A DNA stretch of 6,377 nucleotides from Methylococcaceae bacterium (GTDB taxonomy: Bacteria > Pseudomonadota > Gammaproteobacteria > Methylococcales > UBA1147): contig JAKEEL010000279.1 of assembly GCA_022616595.1 (NCBI GenBank), positions 1-6,377 on the forward strand, read 5' to 3'. Made by a program: the position numbers and the translations under genes. The notes beneath the pieces are model-generated. The model was not told the DNA's origin. It saw only the letters and a program-made list of their open reading frames with translations, and ran no database searches. Position 1 is the stretch's first letter; the number at the start of each line of letters is the position of its first letter. Positions 1 through 5,673 of the stretch are shown here, in pieces.

Positions 1-710
1 AAATCAAGCGTCTGGTCGGCTACATGACGCAGAAATTCTCGCTGTGGGAGGACCTGACCATCGCCGAAAACCTGGATTTCATCGCACGTATGTTCGGCAT
101 CCGGCAGCGCAGGGAAGCGGTCAGCCAAGCGCTCGAACAACTCGGGCTCACAGGCCGCCGCGATCAACTTGCGGGCACGCTCTCGGGCGGCTGGAAACAG
201 CGTCTCGCGCTCGCTTCCTGTCTCATGCGTCAACCGAGGCTATTGCTGCTCGATGAACCGAGCGCCGGGGTCGATCCCAAGGCGAGGCGGGACTTCTGGG
301 AGGAGATCCATCATCTTTCCGCGTCCGGGATCACGGTTTTGGTGTCCACCCACTACATGGATGAAGCGGAGCGATGTCACCGCCTTGCCTACATTGCGTA
401 CGGCAGCATACTGGCTGCAGGAACACCGGAAGAGGTCATCGCGATGCAGAATTTGATCACCTGGGCGGTCAGCGGTCAGGACATTCAAAAGTACTCGGAC
501 GACTTTCGAAAGATCCCGGGCGTTGAGCAGGTCGCGACTTTCGGCTCGGTCCTCCATGTGAGCAGCGAGGCCGGAGCGACGCCCGGTCCGCAAATTGAAA
601 AGTTTTGCGCAACACACGGATTGTCCGTCGAGCCGGTACAACCTTCGCTGGAAGATGTATTTATCCGCCTGATGCGCCAGGCGCGCGACCCGCTTCAATC
701 CCGGACATGA
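1..710 (+). CDS. ABC-2 type exporter ATP-binding protein, 5'-truncated by the window
   Basis: This is the ATPase subunit of an ABC-2 family export pump (YbhF/DrrA-like), expected at the cytoplasmic face of the inner membrane. The frame is open from position 3 to the TGA at 708-710. The codons before the ATG at 24 already read as family sequence (IKRLVGYMTQKFSLWEDLT, the Q-loop region), so that ATG is internal and the true start and Walker A lie upstream. Counting from the ATG at 24, the signature LSGGWKQR is at residues 53-60 (Trp in place of the last Gln is normal for this subfamily), Walker B LLLLDEP at 73-79, D-loop AGVDP at 81-85, and the H-loop His in STHYMDEAE at 110. The C-terminal SLEDVFIRLM segment is typical of drug-export ATPases of this class. 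The substrate cannot be told. A permease partner would be expected downstream but none is present. The family call is firm and the gene is partial. Confidence 0.93.
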   Translation, partial: IKRLVGYMTQKFSLWEDLTIAENLDFIARMFGIRQRREAVSQALEQLGLTGRRDQLAGTLSGGWKQRLALASCLMRQPRLLLLDEPSAGVDPKARRDFWEEIHHLSASGITVLVSTHYMDEAERCHRLAYIAYGSILAAGTPEEVIAMQNLITWAVSGQDIQKYSDDFRKIPGVEQVATFGSVLHVSSEAGATPGPQIEKFCATHGLSVEPVQPSLEDVFIRLMRQARDPLQSRT

Positions 711-760
711 ACGCTCGCCCTGCATATCGGCAGGATTGGTTCGAGTCGTGCCGGTATTGA
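707..760 (+). pseudogene. Possible remnant start of a lost ABC-2 permease gene (17 codons)
   Basis: An ATG overlaps the ATPase stop (ATGA at 707-710), the usual coupling to the next gene in ABC-2 operons. The frame opens as MNARPAYRQDW and closes at TGA 758-760. A neighbouring frame reads VPVLIVERWNEITRTSPT from 748 and stops at 802-804. Neither frame gives a hydrophobic permease. This could be the decayed start of the missing membrane subunit or simply a chance ATG. No homology is visible to decide, and the call rests on position only. Confidence 0.2.
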
Positions 761-949
761 TCGTCGAGCGCTGGAACGAGATCACAAGAACCTCGCCGAC
801 CTGAAAACCGCTTCCAATCTCAAAATAAGTTCGGCAGAACGCTGTCCCGGCCAGTGACATCTGCTGACTGAGCGGCTACGTGAACTTCCGAATCGGAGCA
901 AACCAACACACCTCAATTCAGTGAAGTCACGGGAAGATATTTGTGTTAT

Positions 950-982
950 TATTGATAACAGCGATATTGATAATATATCAAT
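950..982. promoter_or_regulatory. Candidate operator: direct and inverted TTGATA repeats
   Basis: A perfect inverted repeat has arms ATTGATA (966-972) and TATCAAT (976-982) around a 3-bp ATA spacer. The left arm lies inside a 9-bp direct repeat TATTGATAA present at 950-958 and 965-973, offset by 15 bp. A partial copy, TATTGA, follows at 991-996. The cluster ends 23 bp before the start of an XRE-type regulator. Helix-turn-helix proteins of this class normally bind such short dyads as dimers and often control their own gene. Binding by this particular protein is inferred, not shown. Confidence 0.6.
952..979 (+). promoter_or_regulatory. Candidate sigma70-like promoter of the regulator/importer operon
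   Basis: TTGATA at 952-957 (near TTGACA) is followed after 16 bp by TATATC at 974-979 (four of six matches to TATAAT). Transcription would start near 986-988 and leave a leader of roughly 20 nt. The -10 element falls inside the inverted repeat at 966-982, so a protein bound there would block it. An alternative pair is TTGATA at 967-972 with TATTGA at 991-996 (18 bp apart), which would start almost at the ATG. Both are pattern matches in AT-rich DNA and uncertain. Confidence 0.4.
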
Positions 983-1005
983 TCGACAAATATTGACGCT
1001 GGGCC

Positions 1006-1998
1006 ATGGCCATTACTCCATTTGCACAATTGCTCCGGCAGAGACGAAAGGCCAAGGGGTTAACCCATAAGCAATTGCGACATGCAATGGGACCCTATTT
1101 GCCGGCCGGCCAAACTCCCGTTGCGCAGTCGACGCTGAGTTCCTGGGAAAATGGCAGTACCTTGCCCGCTCAAGACGATTCGCAACTGCGCGCGATTTCG
1201 TTGGTTCTCGGGATCGGTGAGGCGGAGCTTACAGCGGCTCATGCGAAATCCGGCCTTCGTACCCATGAGAATCACGGGGCTTGGTGTGACGAGGAACTCG
1301 CGCAGCGCACCCAGCAATTCATGGCGTCCATCGGCAATGTCGACCGCCTTTTCATCACTCTGATCGGTCCGAGTGAGCTACCGATGGCAGAGTCCCCTCG
1401 ATTGCAGGAGCTCTGGTGTTCCAATCTCGCCGCCGGTGCGACATACCGCTTGCTGCTCTTCCTCGATGAACTGCAGGAAGACGAACTTCGGCTAATTTTC
1501 CGTTCCATTGAATCGCTGTCCGATATTCTGAATCGCGGCCGTTCACAGGCCATGCCCGATACCCTGGGACATATTGAGCTTGTCCCGCTGTTTCTGTACC
1601 AGGATGGGGGCCAGGACGATTCTGAAGTCCTTTACGAGCGCCTCGCTGCGAGGCTTTCTCAGAAAGCTTTGCAATTCGTCGCGATACGCCGGCCGGCCAT
1701 GACGCTGAGCCCTCGGCTGCGGCGTAGCATCAACCAGCATTGGTGTCATTACGGAGTCGTGGCGCTGTACGACCCCGGAACCTCATCCGAGCCGCTCGCG
1801 AACTTCTGCGGCCGGATGAAATTGCTCGATACCCCGCACGGTGATCCGCTTCACGGTTTTTTTTGGCTTGCCAAAGAGGATGTCCGGCGGCTGCAAGCGG
1901 TAGTCGATGCGCTGATGGAAGCATTTGAAGACCATGCTGTCTCCAAGGATCCGAGGCCGATCAGACATCCCGCGCGTGGATCCGTTAACGAGGCATAA
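1006..1998 (+). CDS. XRE-type helix-turn-helix regulator with large C-terminal sensor-like domain
   Basis: This 330-residue protein is probably the local transcriptional regulator. Residues 6-75 form a Cro/C1-type DNA-binding domain (FAQLLRQRRKAKGLTHKQL, then STLSSWENGSTLP with the typical S..WE.G..P pattern). A Gly/Pro-rich insert, about residues 29-40, lengthens the loop before the recognition helix. Residues 110-310 make a soluble alpha/beta-looking domain. It includes LFITLIGPSELPMAESPRL and NLAAGATYRLLLFLDEL, a layout I have seen in large XRE regulators with a PLD-like or ligand-sensing C-terminal half, though that assignment is tentative. There is no membrane segment. ATG 1006 is the first start after an in-frame TGA at 994-996. 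No good Shine-Dalgarno sequence precedes it, so initiation may be weak or leaderless. The gene leads the operon, 4 nt ahead of the next, and an operator-like palindrome lies just upstream, suggesting autoregulation. A run of eight T lies inside codons 284-287. Confidence 0.85.
   Translation: MAITPFAQLLRQRRKAKGLTHKQLRHAMGPYLPAGQTPVAQSTLSSWENGSTLPAQDDSQLRAISLVLGIGEAELTAAHAKSGLRTHENHGAWCDEELAQRTQQFMASIGNVDRLFITLIGPSELPMAESPRLQELWCSNLAAGATYRLLLFLDELQEDELRLIFRSIESLSDILNRGRSQAMPDTLGHIELVPLFLYQDGGQDDSEVLYERLAARLSQKALQFVAIRRPAMTLSPRLRRSINQHWCHYGVVALYDPGTSSEPLANFCGRMKLLDTPHGDPLHGFFWLAKEDVRRLQAVVDALMEAFEDHAVSKDPRPIRHPARGSVNEA
1990..1993 (+). promoter_or_regulatory. Ribosome binding site GAGG deciding the start at 2003
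   Basis: GAGG lies 9 nt before the ATG at 2003, inside the last codons of the regulator gene. It supports 2003 over the ATG at 1925, which is in the same frame but would overlap the regulator by 74 nt and add 26 residues unlike any acyl-CoA dehydrogenase N-terminus. Confidence 0.6.
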
Positions 1999-2002
1999 AG
2001 CG

Positions 2003-3154
2003 ATGAATAAAGCCATTCAACAGGTACGGAGATTTGTCGATGAGTCGGTTCGTCCGTTTATGCGTTCAACCGTCTGGCCGCCTCCCTATCCCGAACCTCT
2101 GGTATCCGGGATGCGGGAATTGGGATTGTTCGGTCTTGGCATCCCGCGGAGATTTGGAGGACTGGATACCGGGGACGAGATCGTCTTGGGCGTGTTTCGC
2201 GAGTTGGCGAAAGGTTGTTTGAGCCTGTGCGCGTTGCTCGGTTCGCATTTGCGCGTGGCCCGATATCTCGAGGTCCAGGGAACGGAGGACCAGAAAAAAA
2301 AGTTCCTGCCGGCCATGGCGAACGGGAAAGTCATCGCGGCTCATGCGCATAGTGAAGCGCATCGCAAGGATCCGGTTCTTTTCGAAACCAGGATTCGTGA
2401 AACGGAAAAGGGGTTCGAGCTTTCAGGGAGAAAGGGATGGGTGACCAACGCGGCGCACGCCGATCTGATCGCTGTGGTTGCCGGCTTTCGTTCCATCCGC
2501 TATGCGGGCCTCTCGGTTGTCGTGGCCCTGATCGATCCCTCCCGGCCGGGCGTGGAAATCGGTCCCAACCTTCCGAGAATGGGCATCCATGGTGTTTCGG
2601 TCTGTCCTGTGGTTTTCCACGGATGTCCGATCGGTATCTCGGACATCGTCGGAGAACTCCATGCGAACGGGCGCGTGATGTTCGAAGAGTCCAGGGCGCA
2701 AAAGTATCTGAACCTGGCTGCACGCGCTGTCGGGGTTGGTGAAGAGCTGCTTGCGGTCGCTCGAGGCTACCTGGCCTCGAATCCAGCTTTGGCGGAACAG
2801 CCGGTTGTCCGGCTGCGTTTGGCCGAGGCCGAAACGCTGCAATGGGCTTCCGAAGCCGCGCTGGAACGGGCGATCGGAACATTGTCCGATCCGATGAACG
2901 CCGCCTTGAGCGCGGCACGCGCGAAAGTATTCTGCACCGATGCGCTGAACCGCATCGCCGAAACGGTCATGCAATTGCACGGCGGAGCCGGTTACGCCGC
3001 GGAAGGCGGGCCGGAAAGGATCGTGCGGGATTCGATCTCGTTGACGTTTTGCGGCGAAGCCAAGGATCGCATTCTGGGCGCTATCGGCACCTCGTTATTG
3101 AATCCGCGATCCGGGCCGACTGCAATTACTCCAGCACAGGAAGCGAGCCGATGA
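2003..3154 (+). CDS. Acyl-CoA-dehydrogenase-family flavoprotein with atypical active-site motifs
   Basis: This is a 383-residue cytoplasmic flavoprotein of full acyl-CoA dehydrogenase length. The N-terminal helical domain includes MRELGLFGLGIPRRFGGLD (37-55). EDQKKKFLPAMANGK (95-109) leads into the middle beta domain, with KGWVTNA at 144-150 (family K.FITNA motif) and LPRMGIHG at 190-197. The C-terminal helical domain carries MQLHGGAGYAAEGGPERIVRD (323-343), the family's QIHGG.GY...YP.ER..RD motif. Two sites are unusual. The TEPGAGSD loop is replaced by SEAHRKDP (117-124). The IYEGTSEIQ motif holding the catalytic Glu in most members reads TFCGEAKDR (348-356), with Gly at the aligned position and Glu one residue later. 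It may be an atypical dehydrogenase or a flavin-dependent oxygenase of the DszC/SfnC kind. The gene is coupled to the regulator upstream and overlaps the importer gene downstream by ATGA, suggesting it acts on the imported compound. Family is firm, reaction unknown. Confidence 0.88.
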   Translation: MNKAIQQVRRFVDESVRPFMRSTVWPPPYPEPLVSGMRELGLFGLGIPRRFGGLDTGDEIVLGVFRELAKGCLSLCALLGSHLRVARYLEVQGTEDQKKKFLPAMANGKVIAAHAHSEAHRKDPVLFETRIRETEKGFELSGRKGWVTNAAHADLIAVVAGFRSIRYAGLSVVVALIDPSRPGVEIGPNLPRMGIHGVSVCPVVFHGCPIGISDIVGELHANGRVMFEESRAQKYLNLAARAVGVGEELLAVARGYLASNPALAEQPVVRLRLAEAETLQWASEAALERAIGTLSDPMNAALSAARAKVFCTDALNRIAETVMQLHGGAGYAAEGGPERIVRDSISLTFCGEAKDRILGAIGTSLLNPRSGPTAITPAQEASR

Positions 3155-4146
3155 AGCGAACGTTGATCCTTACAGCGAGTTTGATATTCCTGTTGTCTTT
3201 GGGTGCGGCGGGCTATTTCATCGTAGTGATCCACGAGCAGCCGAACCAGGCGCGACAAGTCCTGCGCGTCGGCTACCTGCCGATCACCCCGGCCCTGCCT
3301 TTTTACGTGGCGCTCGAGAATGGCTATTTCGCCGATTCGGGTCTCGAAGTCGAGCCGGTCAAGTTCCAGAACGGTGCCCTGATGGCTCAGGAGGTCATGG
3401 CCGGTCGTCTCGCGGCCGCTTCTCCAGGGCCGGCCGATGTCTATCTCGCGGGCGAAGCCGAGGTACCGGGCCGGTTCCGGATTTACTTGCAAACCGCGTA
3501 CACGCCCGAAAACTTCATTTATTCGCTGCTGGTTCGAAAAGACTCCGGGATCAAGAGTCCGAAAGATTTGAAGGGCAGGAAAATCGGGGTTTTCCCGGGA
3601 CTCACGAACAAGCTGCTTCTGGGTCTCGCGCTCAAGGCGCAGTTCGGGTGGAATCCGGAACGCGATGTGACCATCGTGGGCGTAGCGCCTCCGTTGCAGC
3701 TCGACTCGCTGGAAACGCATGGAATCGACGCGCTATGTCCGCTCGAGCCTACCGGAACGATTGGCGCCGCACGCGAGGCGCTGATGTTCCTCGACAAAGG
3801 CTATGTCGAGAGGCAGGTGCTGAGCCCTCTGTATATCACGGCGCATGCGCTGTCGGCCGAGATCGCCCGGAAGCACCCGGAAGCGCTCGACCACTATGTG
3901 AAGGCCATCGAGAAAGCCGTCGCTTTCATGACGACCCATGAAGCCGATGCGCGAAGCTTCCTGCCAAAATATACCCCGTTGCAAGTGGATCATGCAAGGT
4001 TGACCCCGCTCGGCACGGTGTTCACGGTCGCCGATGCGGACAGAAAACAGTTCCAACGGCTTTCCGACCTTCTGGCCCGTGAGCGAGTCCTGACCAGACC
4101 GGTCGAAGTGGAAGCACTCTATTATCGCCATGACGATCGAAATTGA
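3151..4146 (+). CDS. ABC importer substrate-binding protein, NMT1/SsuA-like
   Basis: This 331-residue periplasmic binding protein belongs to the NMT1/THI5-like superfamily that serves sulfonate, taurine, nitrate, pyrimidine-precursor and related importers. It starts with a short basic head and one hydrophobic stretch (about residues 4-26), acting as a Sec signal or uncleaved anchor. There is no Cys for a lipobox and no strong cleavage site. The mature fold begins with LRVGYLPITPALPFYVALENGYF (38-60), the family's entry motif, followed by GLEVEPVKFQNGALMAQEVMAGRL (64-87). The hinge region PKDLKGRKIGV (137-147) is also standard. ATG 3151 overlaps the previous stop (TGA 3152-3154) and has an AGGAA ribosome site at 3138-3142. 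The upstream extension of this frame is a shadow of the flavoenzyme gene. The next gene starts 17 nt before this one ends. The ligand cannot be named, since the superfamily binds very different compounds. Confidence 0.88.
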   Translation: MKRTLILTASLIFLLSLGAAGYFIVVIHEQPNQARQVLRVGYLPITPALPFYVALENGYFADSGLEVEPVKFQNGALMAQEVMAGRLAAASPGPADVYLAGEAEVPGRFRIYLQTAYTPENFIYSLLVRKDSGIKSPKDLKGRKIGVFPGLTNKLLLGLALKAQFGWNPERDVTIVGVAPPLQLDSLETHGIDALCPLEPTGTIGAAREALMFLDKGYVERQVLSPLYITAHALSAEIARKHPEALDHYVKAIEKAVAFMTTHEADARSFLPKYTPLQVDHARLTPLGTVFTVADADRKQFQRLSDLLARERVLTRPVEVEALYYRHDDRN

Positions 4147-4894
4147 CCGGATTTCGCTGAGCTATCCGGACGGCCTTCAGCGTCGTGTCAAGGTCCTGCG
4201 CTCGGTGAGCTTCGAAGTAAAGCCCGGAGAAATCGTCGCGATCGCGGGGGCCAACGGTTCCGGCAAGTCCACCCTGCTCCGGATCATCGCGGGGCTCCTG
4301 CAGCAATCCGAGGGAACTATCCGTATTCATTCAGACAATGCCCACCGCGGATCAGTCTCGCTGGTCCCGCAACGTTACCGGGAGTCGCTGTTTCCGTGGC
4401 GGACCGTATGGAGCAATATTCATCTGATGTTCGAAGGCGTCGCGGGAAAGCAGATGAGCCCGGCTGAGGTCCAACGTTGTATCCTCGAAGCGCTCAAGAC
4501 CCTGGAGATCGTTGGCCTGCGCTCGCGGCGGCCCATCACGCTGTCGGGAGGCCAGGCTCAATTGGTCGCGATCGGCCGCGCCATCGCGCCCTGTTGGCCG
4601 AATACTTTGCTCTTCGACGAACCGTTCAGTGCGCTGGACGGCGCCAATCTGCGCAGGGCCGCGGAAGCGCTGATCCGCGTCACCCAAACACGGCAGACCG
4701 CGACCCTGGTGATCACCCATGATATCGACGTGGGCCTGTTGGTCGCCAAGCGCATCGTGGTTCTGGGTCATGGCACGAGCAGCGTCAAGGACATCGTCGA
4801 ATCGCCCTCCACGGGTCAACTGGATTTCACGTTGCTTGCAAACCCTGGGTTCGTCGATTGCAAGACTCGCGTCCTTAAGGCACTGGTTCAATGA
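4130..4894 (+). CDS. ABC importer ATP-binding protein, SsuB/TauB/NrtD-like
   Basis: This 254-residue protein is the ATPase energising the importer at the cytoplasmic face of the inner membrane. All nucleotide-binding motifs are intact: Walker A GANGSGKST (40-48), Q-loop Gln 81 in SLVPQRYRESLFPWRTV, signature LSGGQAQ (138-144), Walker B LLFDEP (160-165), D-loop SALD (167-170) and switch His 197 in VITHDID. The FPWRTVWSNI segment after the Q-loop is characteristic of nitrate/sulfonate/taurine-type ATPases and pairs with the TauC/SsuC-type permease encoded next. Length is normal for the family. Its ATG lies 17 nt inside the binding-protein gene and its stop overlaps the permease start (ATGA at 4891-4894), so the subunits are likely made by coupled translation in matched amounts. 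Confidence 0.94.
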   Translation: MTIEIDRISLSYPDGLQRRVKVLRSVSFEVKPGEIVAIAGANGSGKSTLLRIIAGLLQQSEGTIRIHSDNAHRGSVSLVPQRYRESLFPWRTVWSNIHLMFEGVAGKQMSPAEVQRCILEALKTLEIVGLRSRRPITLSGGQAQLVAIGRAIAPCWPNTLLFDEPFSALDGANLRRAAEALIRVTQTRQTATLVITHDIDVGLLVAKRIVVLGHGTSSVKDIVESPSTGQLDFTLLANPGFVDCKTRVLKALVQ

Positions 4895-5652
4895 TTCCGA
4901 TGCGCACAAATGGAATGCCGATTGTGGTCGGTCTGGTCATTTTCCTGGTTTGGGAAATCGCGGCAACAAACCTTTGGGTCGATCCGACGCTCCTGCCCCC
5001 GGCGAGCAGGGTCTTCTCGGCGCTTGCAAGTCTTTTGAGCGAGGCTTCGTTTTACCGACATGTTGAGGCGACGCTTTGGTTGATGGCGAAAGGATTTGTG
5101 CTGGCATTTCTGACCGGCGTGCCGATCGGGGTGTTGATGGGGGTCAATCGCAGCGCGAACGCATCGATGTCGTTCTACGTGGATTTTTTCCGCACCTTGC
5201 CAGCCGCGGCCTTGATCCCGATGTTCATGGTCCTGTTCGAGGGAGATCTCGCGCGGGTCCTCGTGATCGCGCTCTCGGGTTCGTTGATCTTCGCCGTGGC
5301 CTGCCGCTCGGGTGTTCAAAGCTTCGAGCCGGAGAGAGCCCAGATTTTGTCCGTTTTGGGTATCTCCCCGATCGGTCGATTCTTCAAATTGCAGATGTGG
5401 GAAATGCTCAGCGAGCTGCTCGTCGGAGCGCGCATCGCAATCTCGTTGTCCTTCATTCTCGCGACCGTGATCGAAATGTTGCTCGGAGCGCACTATGGGC
5501 TCGGCGATCTGCTGCTGAGTTCGCAACCCACGGATAAGCCCACGATGTACGCAGTGATTCTGGTGTTGGGTGTGATCGGTTTTGCGCTGAATGCCGTCCT
5601 GCAAATACTCGATGACGCGCTTAGACGCATGGGGCTGCTGCACACCCATTAA
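4891..5652 (+). CDS. ABC importer permease, SsuC/TauC-like
   Basis: This 253-residue inner-membrane protein forms, presumably as a homodimer, the channel of the importer. Hydrophobic segments lie at about residues 9-27, 60-85, 95-116, 120-138, 180-200 and 218-240, giving the usual six-helix plan of this family. The coupling loop is at 148-180: ERAQILSVLGIS aligns with the EAA...LG.S motif that docks on the ATPase. The usual late LP of the motif is missing, with QMWEMLSELLVGARIAIS in its place. The family segment LLPPASRVFSAL is at 34-45. The start overlaps the ATPase stop (ATGA). A 21-nt gap with its own ribosome site separates the gene from the next one, so the operon continues. The role is firm and the transported compound unknown. 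Confidence 0.93.
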   Translation: MIPMRTNGMPIVVGLVIFLVWEIAATNLWVDPTLLPPASRVFSALASLLSEASFYRHVEATLWLMAKGFVLAFLTGVPIGVLMGVNRSANASMSFYVDFFRTLPAAALIPMFMVLFEGDLARVLVIALSGSLIFAVACRSGVQSFEPERAQILSVLGISPIGRFFKLQMWEMLSELLVGARIAISLSFILATVIEMLLGAHYGLGDLLLSSQPTDKPTMYAVILVLGVIGFALNAVLQILDDALRRMGLLHTH

Positions 5653-5662
5653 CGGATCGCTT

Positions 5663-5666
5663 GAGG
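5663..5666 (+). promoter_or_regulatory. Ribosome binding site GAGG for the last gene
   Basis: GAGG sits 7 nt before the ATG at 5674. It supports this start over the GTG at 5671, which is in the same frame and directly adjacent. An in-frame TGA at 5662-5664 rules out anything further upstream. Confidence 0.55.
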
Positions 5667-5673
5667 CAGAGTG

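Larger units (their letters stand above)
711..1005. other. Intergenic region with no convincing gene
   Basis: These 295 bases separate the ABC-2 ATPase from the second operon. The first two thirds have GC content like the surroundings but every + strand frame closes quickly. A long antisense frame crossing here (860 down to 240) is mostly a shadow of the ATPase gene. From about 930 the base composition turns sharply AT-rich and carries the repeats listed separately. I see no strong GC-rich hairpin followed by a T run, so no intrinsic terminator for the upstream gene is evident. Confidence 0.7.

Noticed and set aside
240..860. Antisense open frame of 206 codons over the ABC-2 ATPase and the following gap
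   Set aside because: Most of it is complementary to the clear Walker B-containing gene. No recognisable domain is seen and no promoter or ribosome site supports it.
913..927. Short dyad TTCA-G-TGAA before the AT-rich island
   Set aside because: Four-base arms are expected by chance and it does not match the TTGATA repeats.
1099..1698. Repeated CCGGCCGG-type palindromes inside the regulator gene
   Set aside because: They encode ordinary residues (PAG, RRPA) in GC-rich DNA and are widely spaced, with no sign of a regulatory function.
1925..2002. Upstream ATG extending the flavoenzyme by 26 residues
   Set aside because: It would overlap the regulator by 74 nt, the extra residues do not resemble the family, and the ATG at 2003 has a GAGG ribosome site and gives the normal length.
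2842..3150. Upstream extension of the binding-protein frame
   Set aside because: Arg-rich shadow of the flavoenzyme gene. The true start at 3151 opens a signal-like segment and overlaps the stop by ATGA.
2992..3720. Antisense open frame of 242 codons opposite the flavoenzyme end and binding protein
   Set aside because: Arg/Gln-rich shadow of two well-supported genes with family motifs on the + strand.
4888..5649. Antisense open frame of 253 codons opposite the permease
   Set aside because: It mirrors the permease gene exactly. Its product is rich in His, Arg, Gln and Asp, typical of the complement of hydrophobic codons, with no fold-like pattern or ribosome site.
5653..5673. Possible terminator or promoter between the permease and the last gene
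   Set aside because: Only 21 nt, with no hairpin plus T run and no room for a separate promoter. It contains just a ribosome site.
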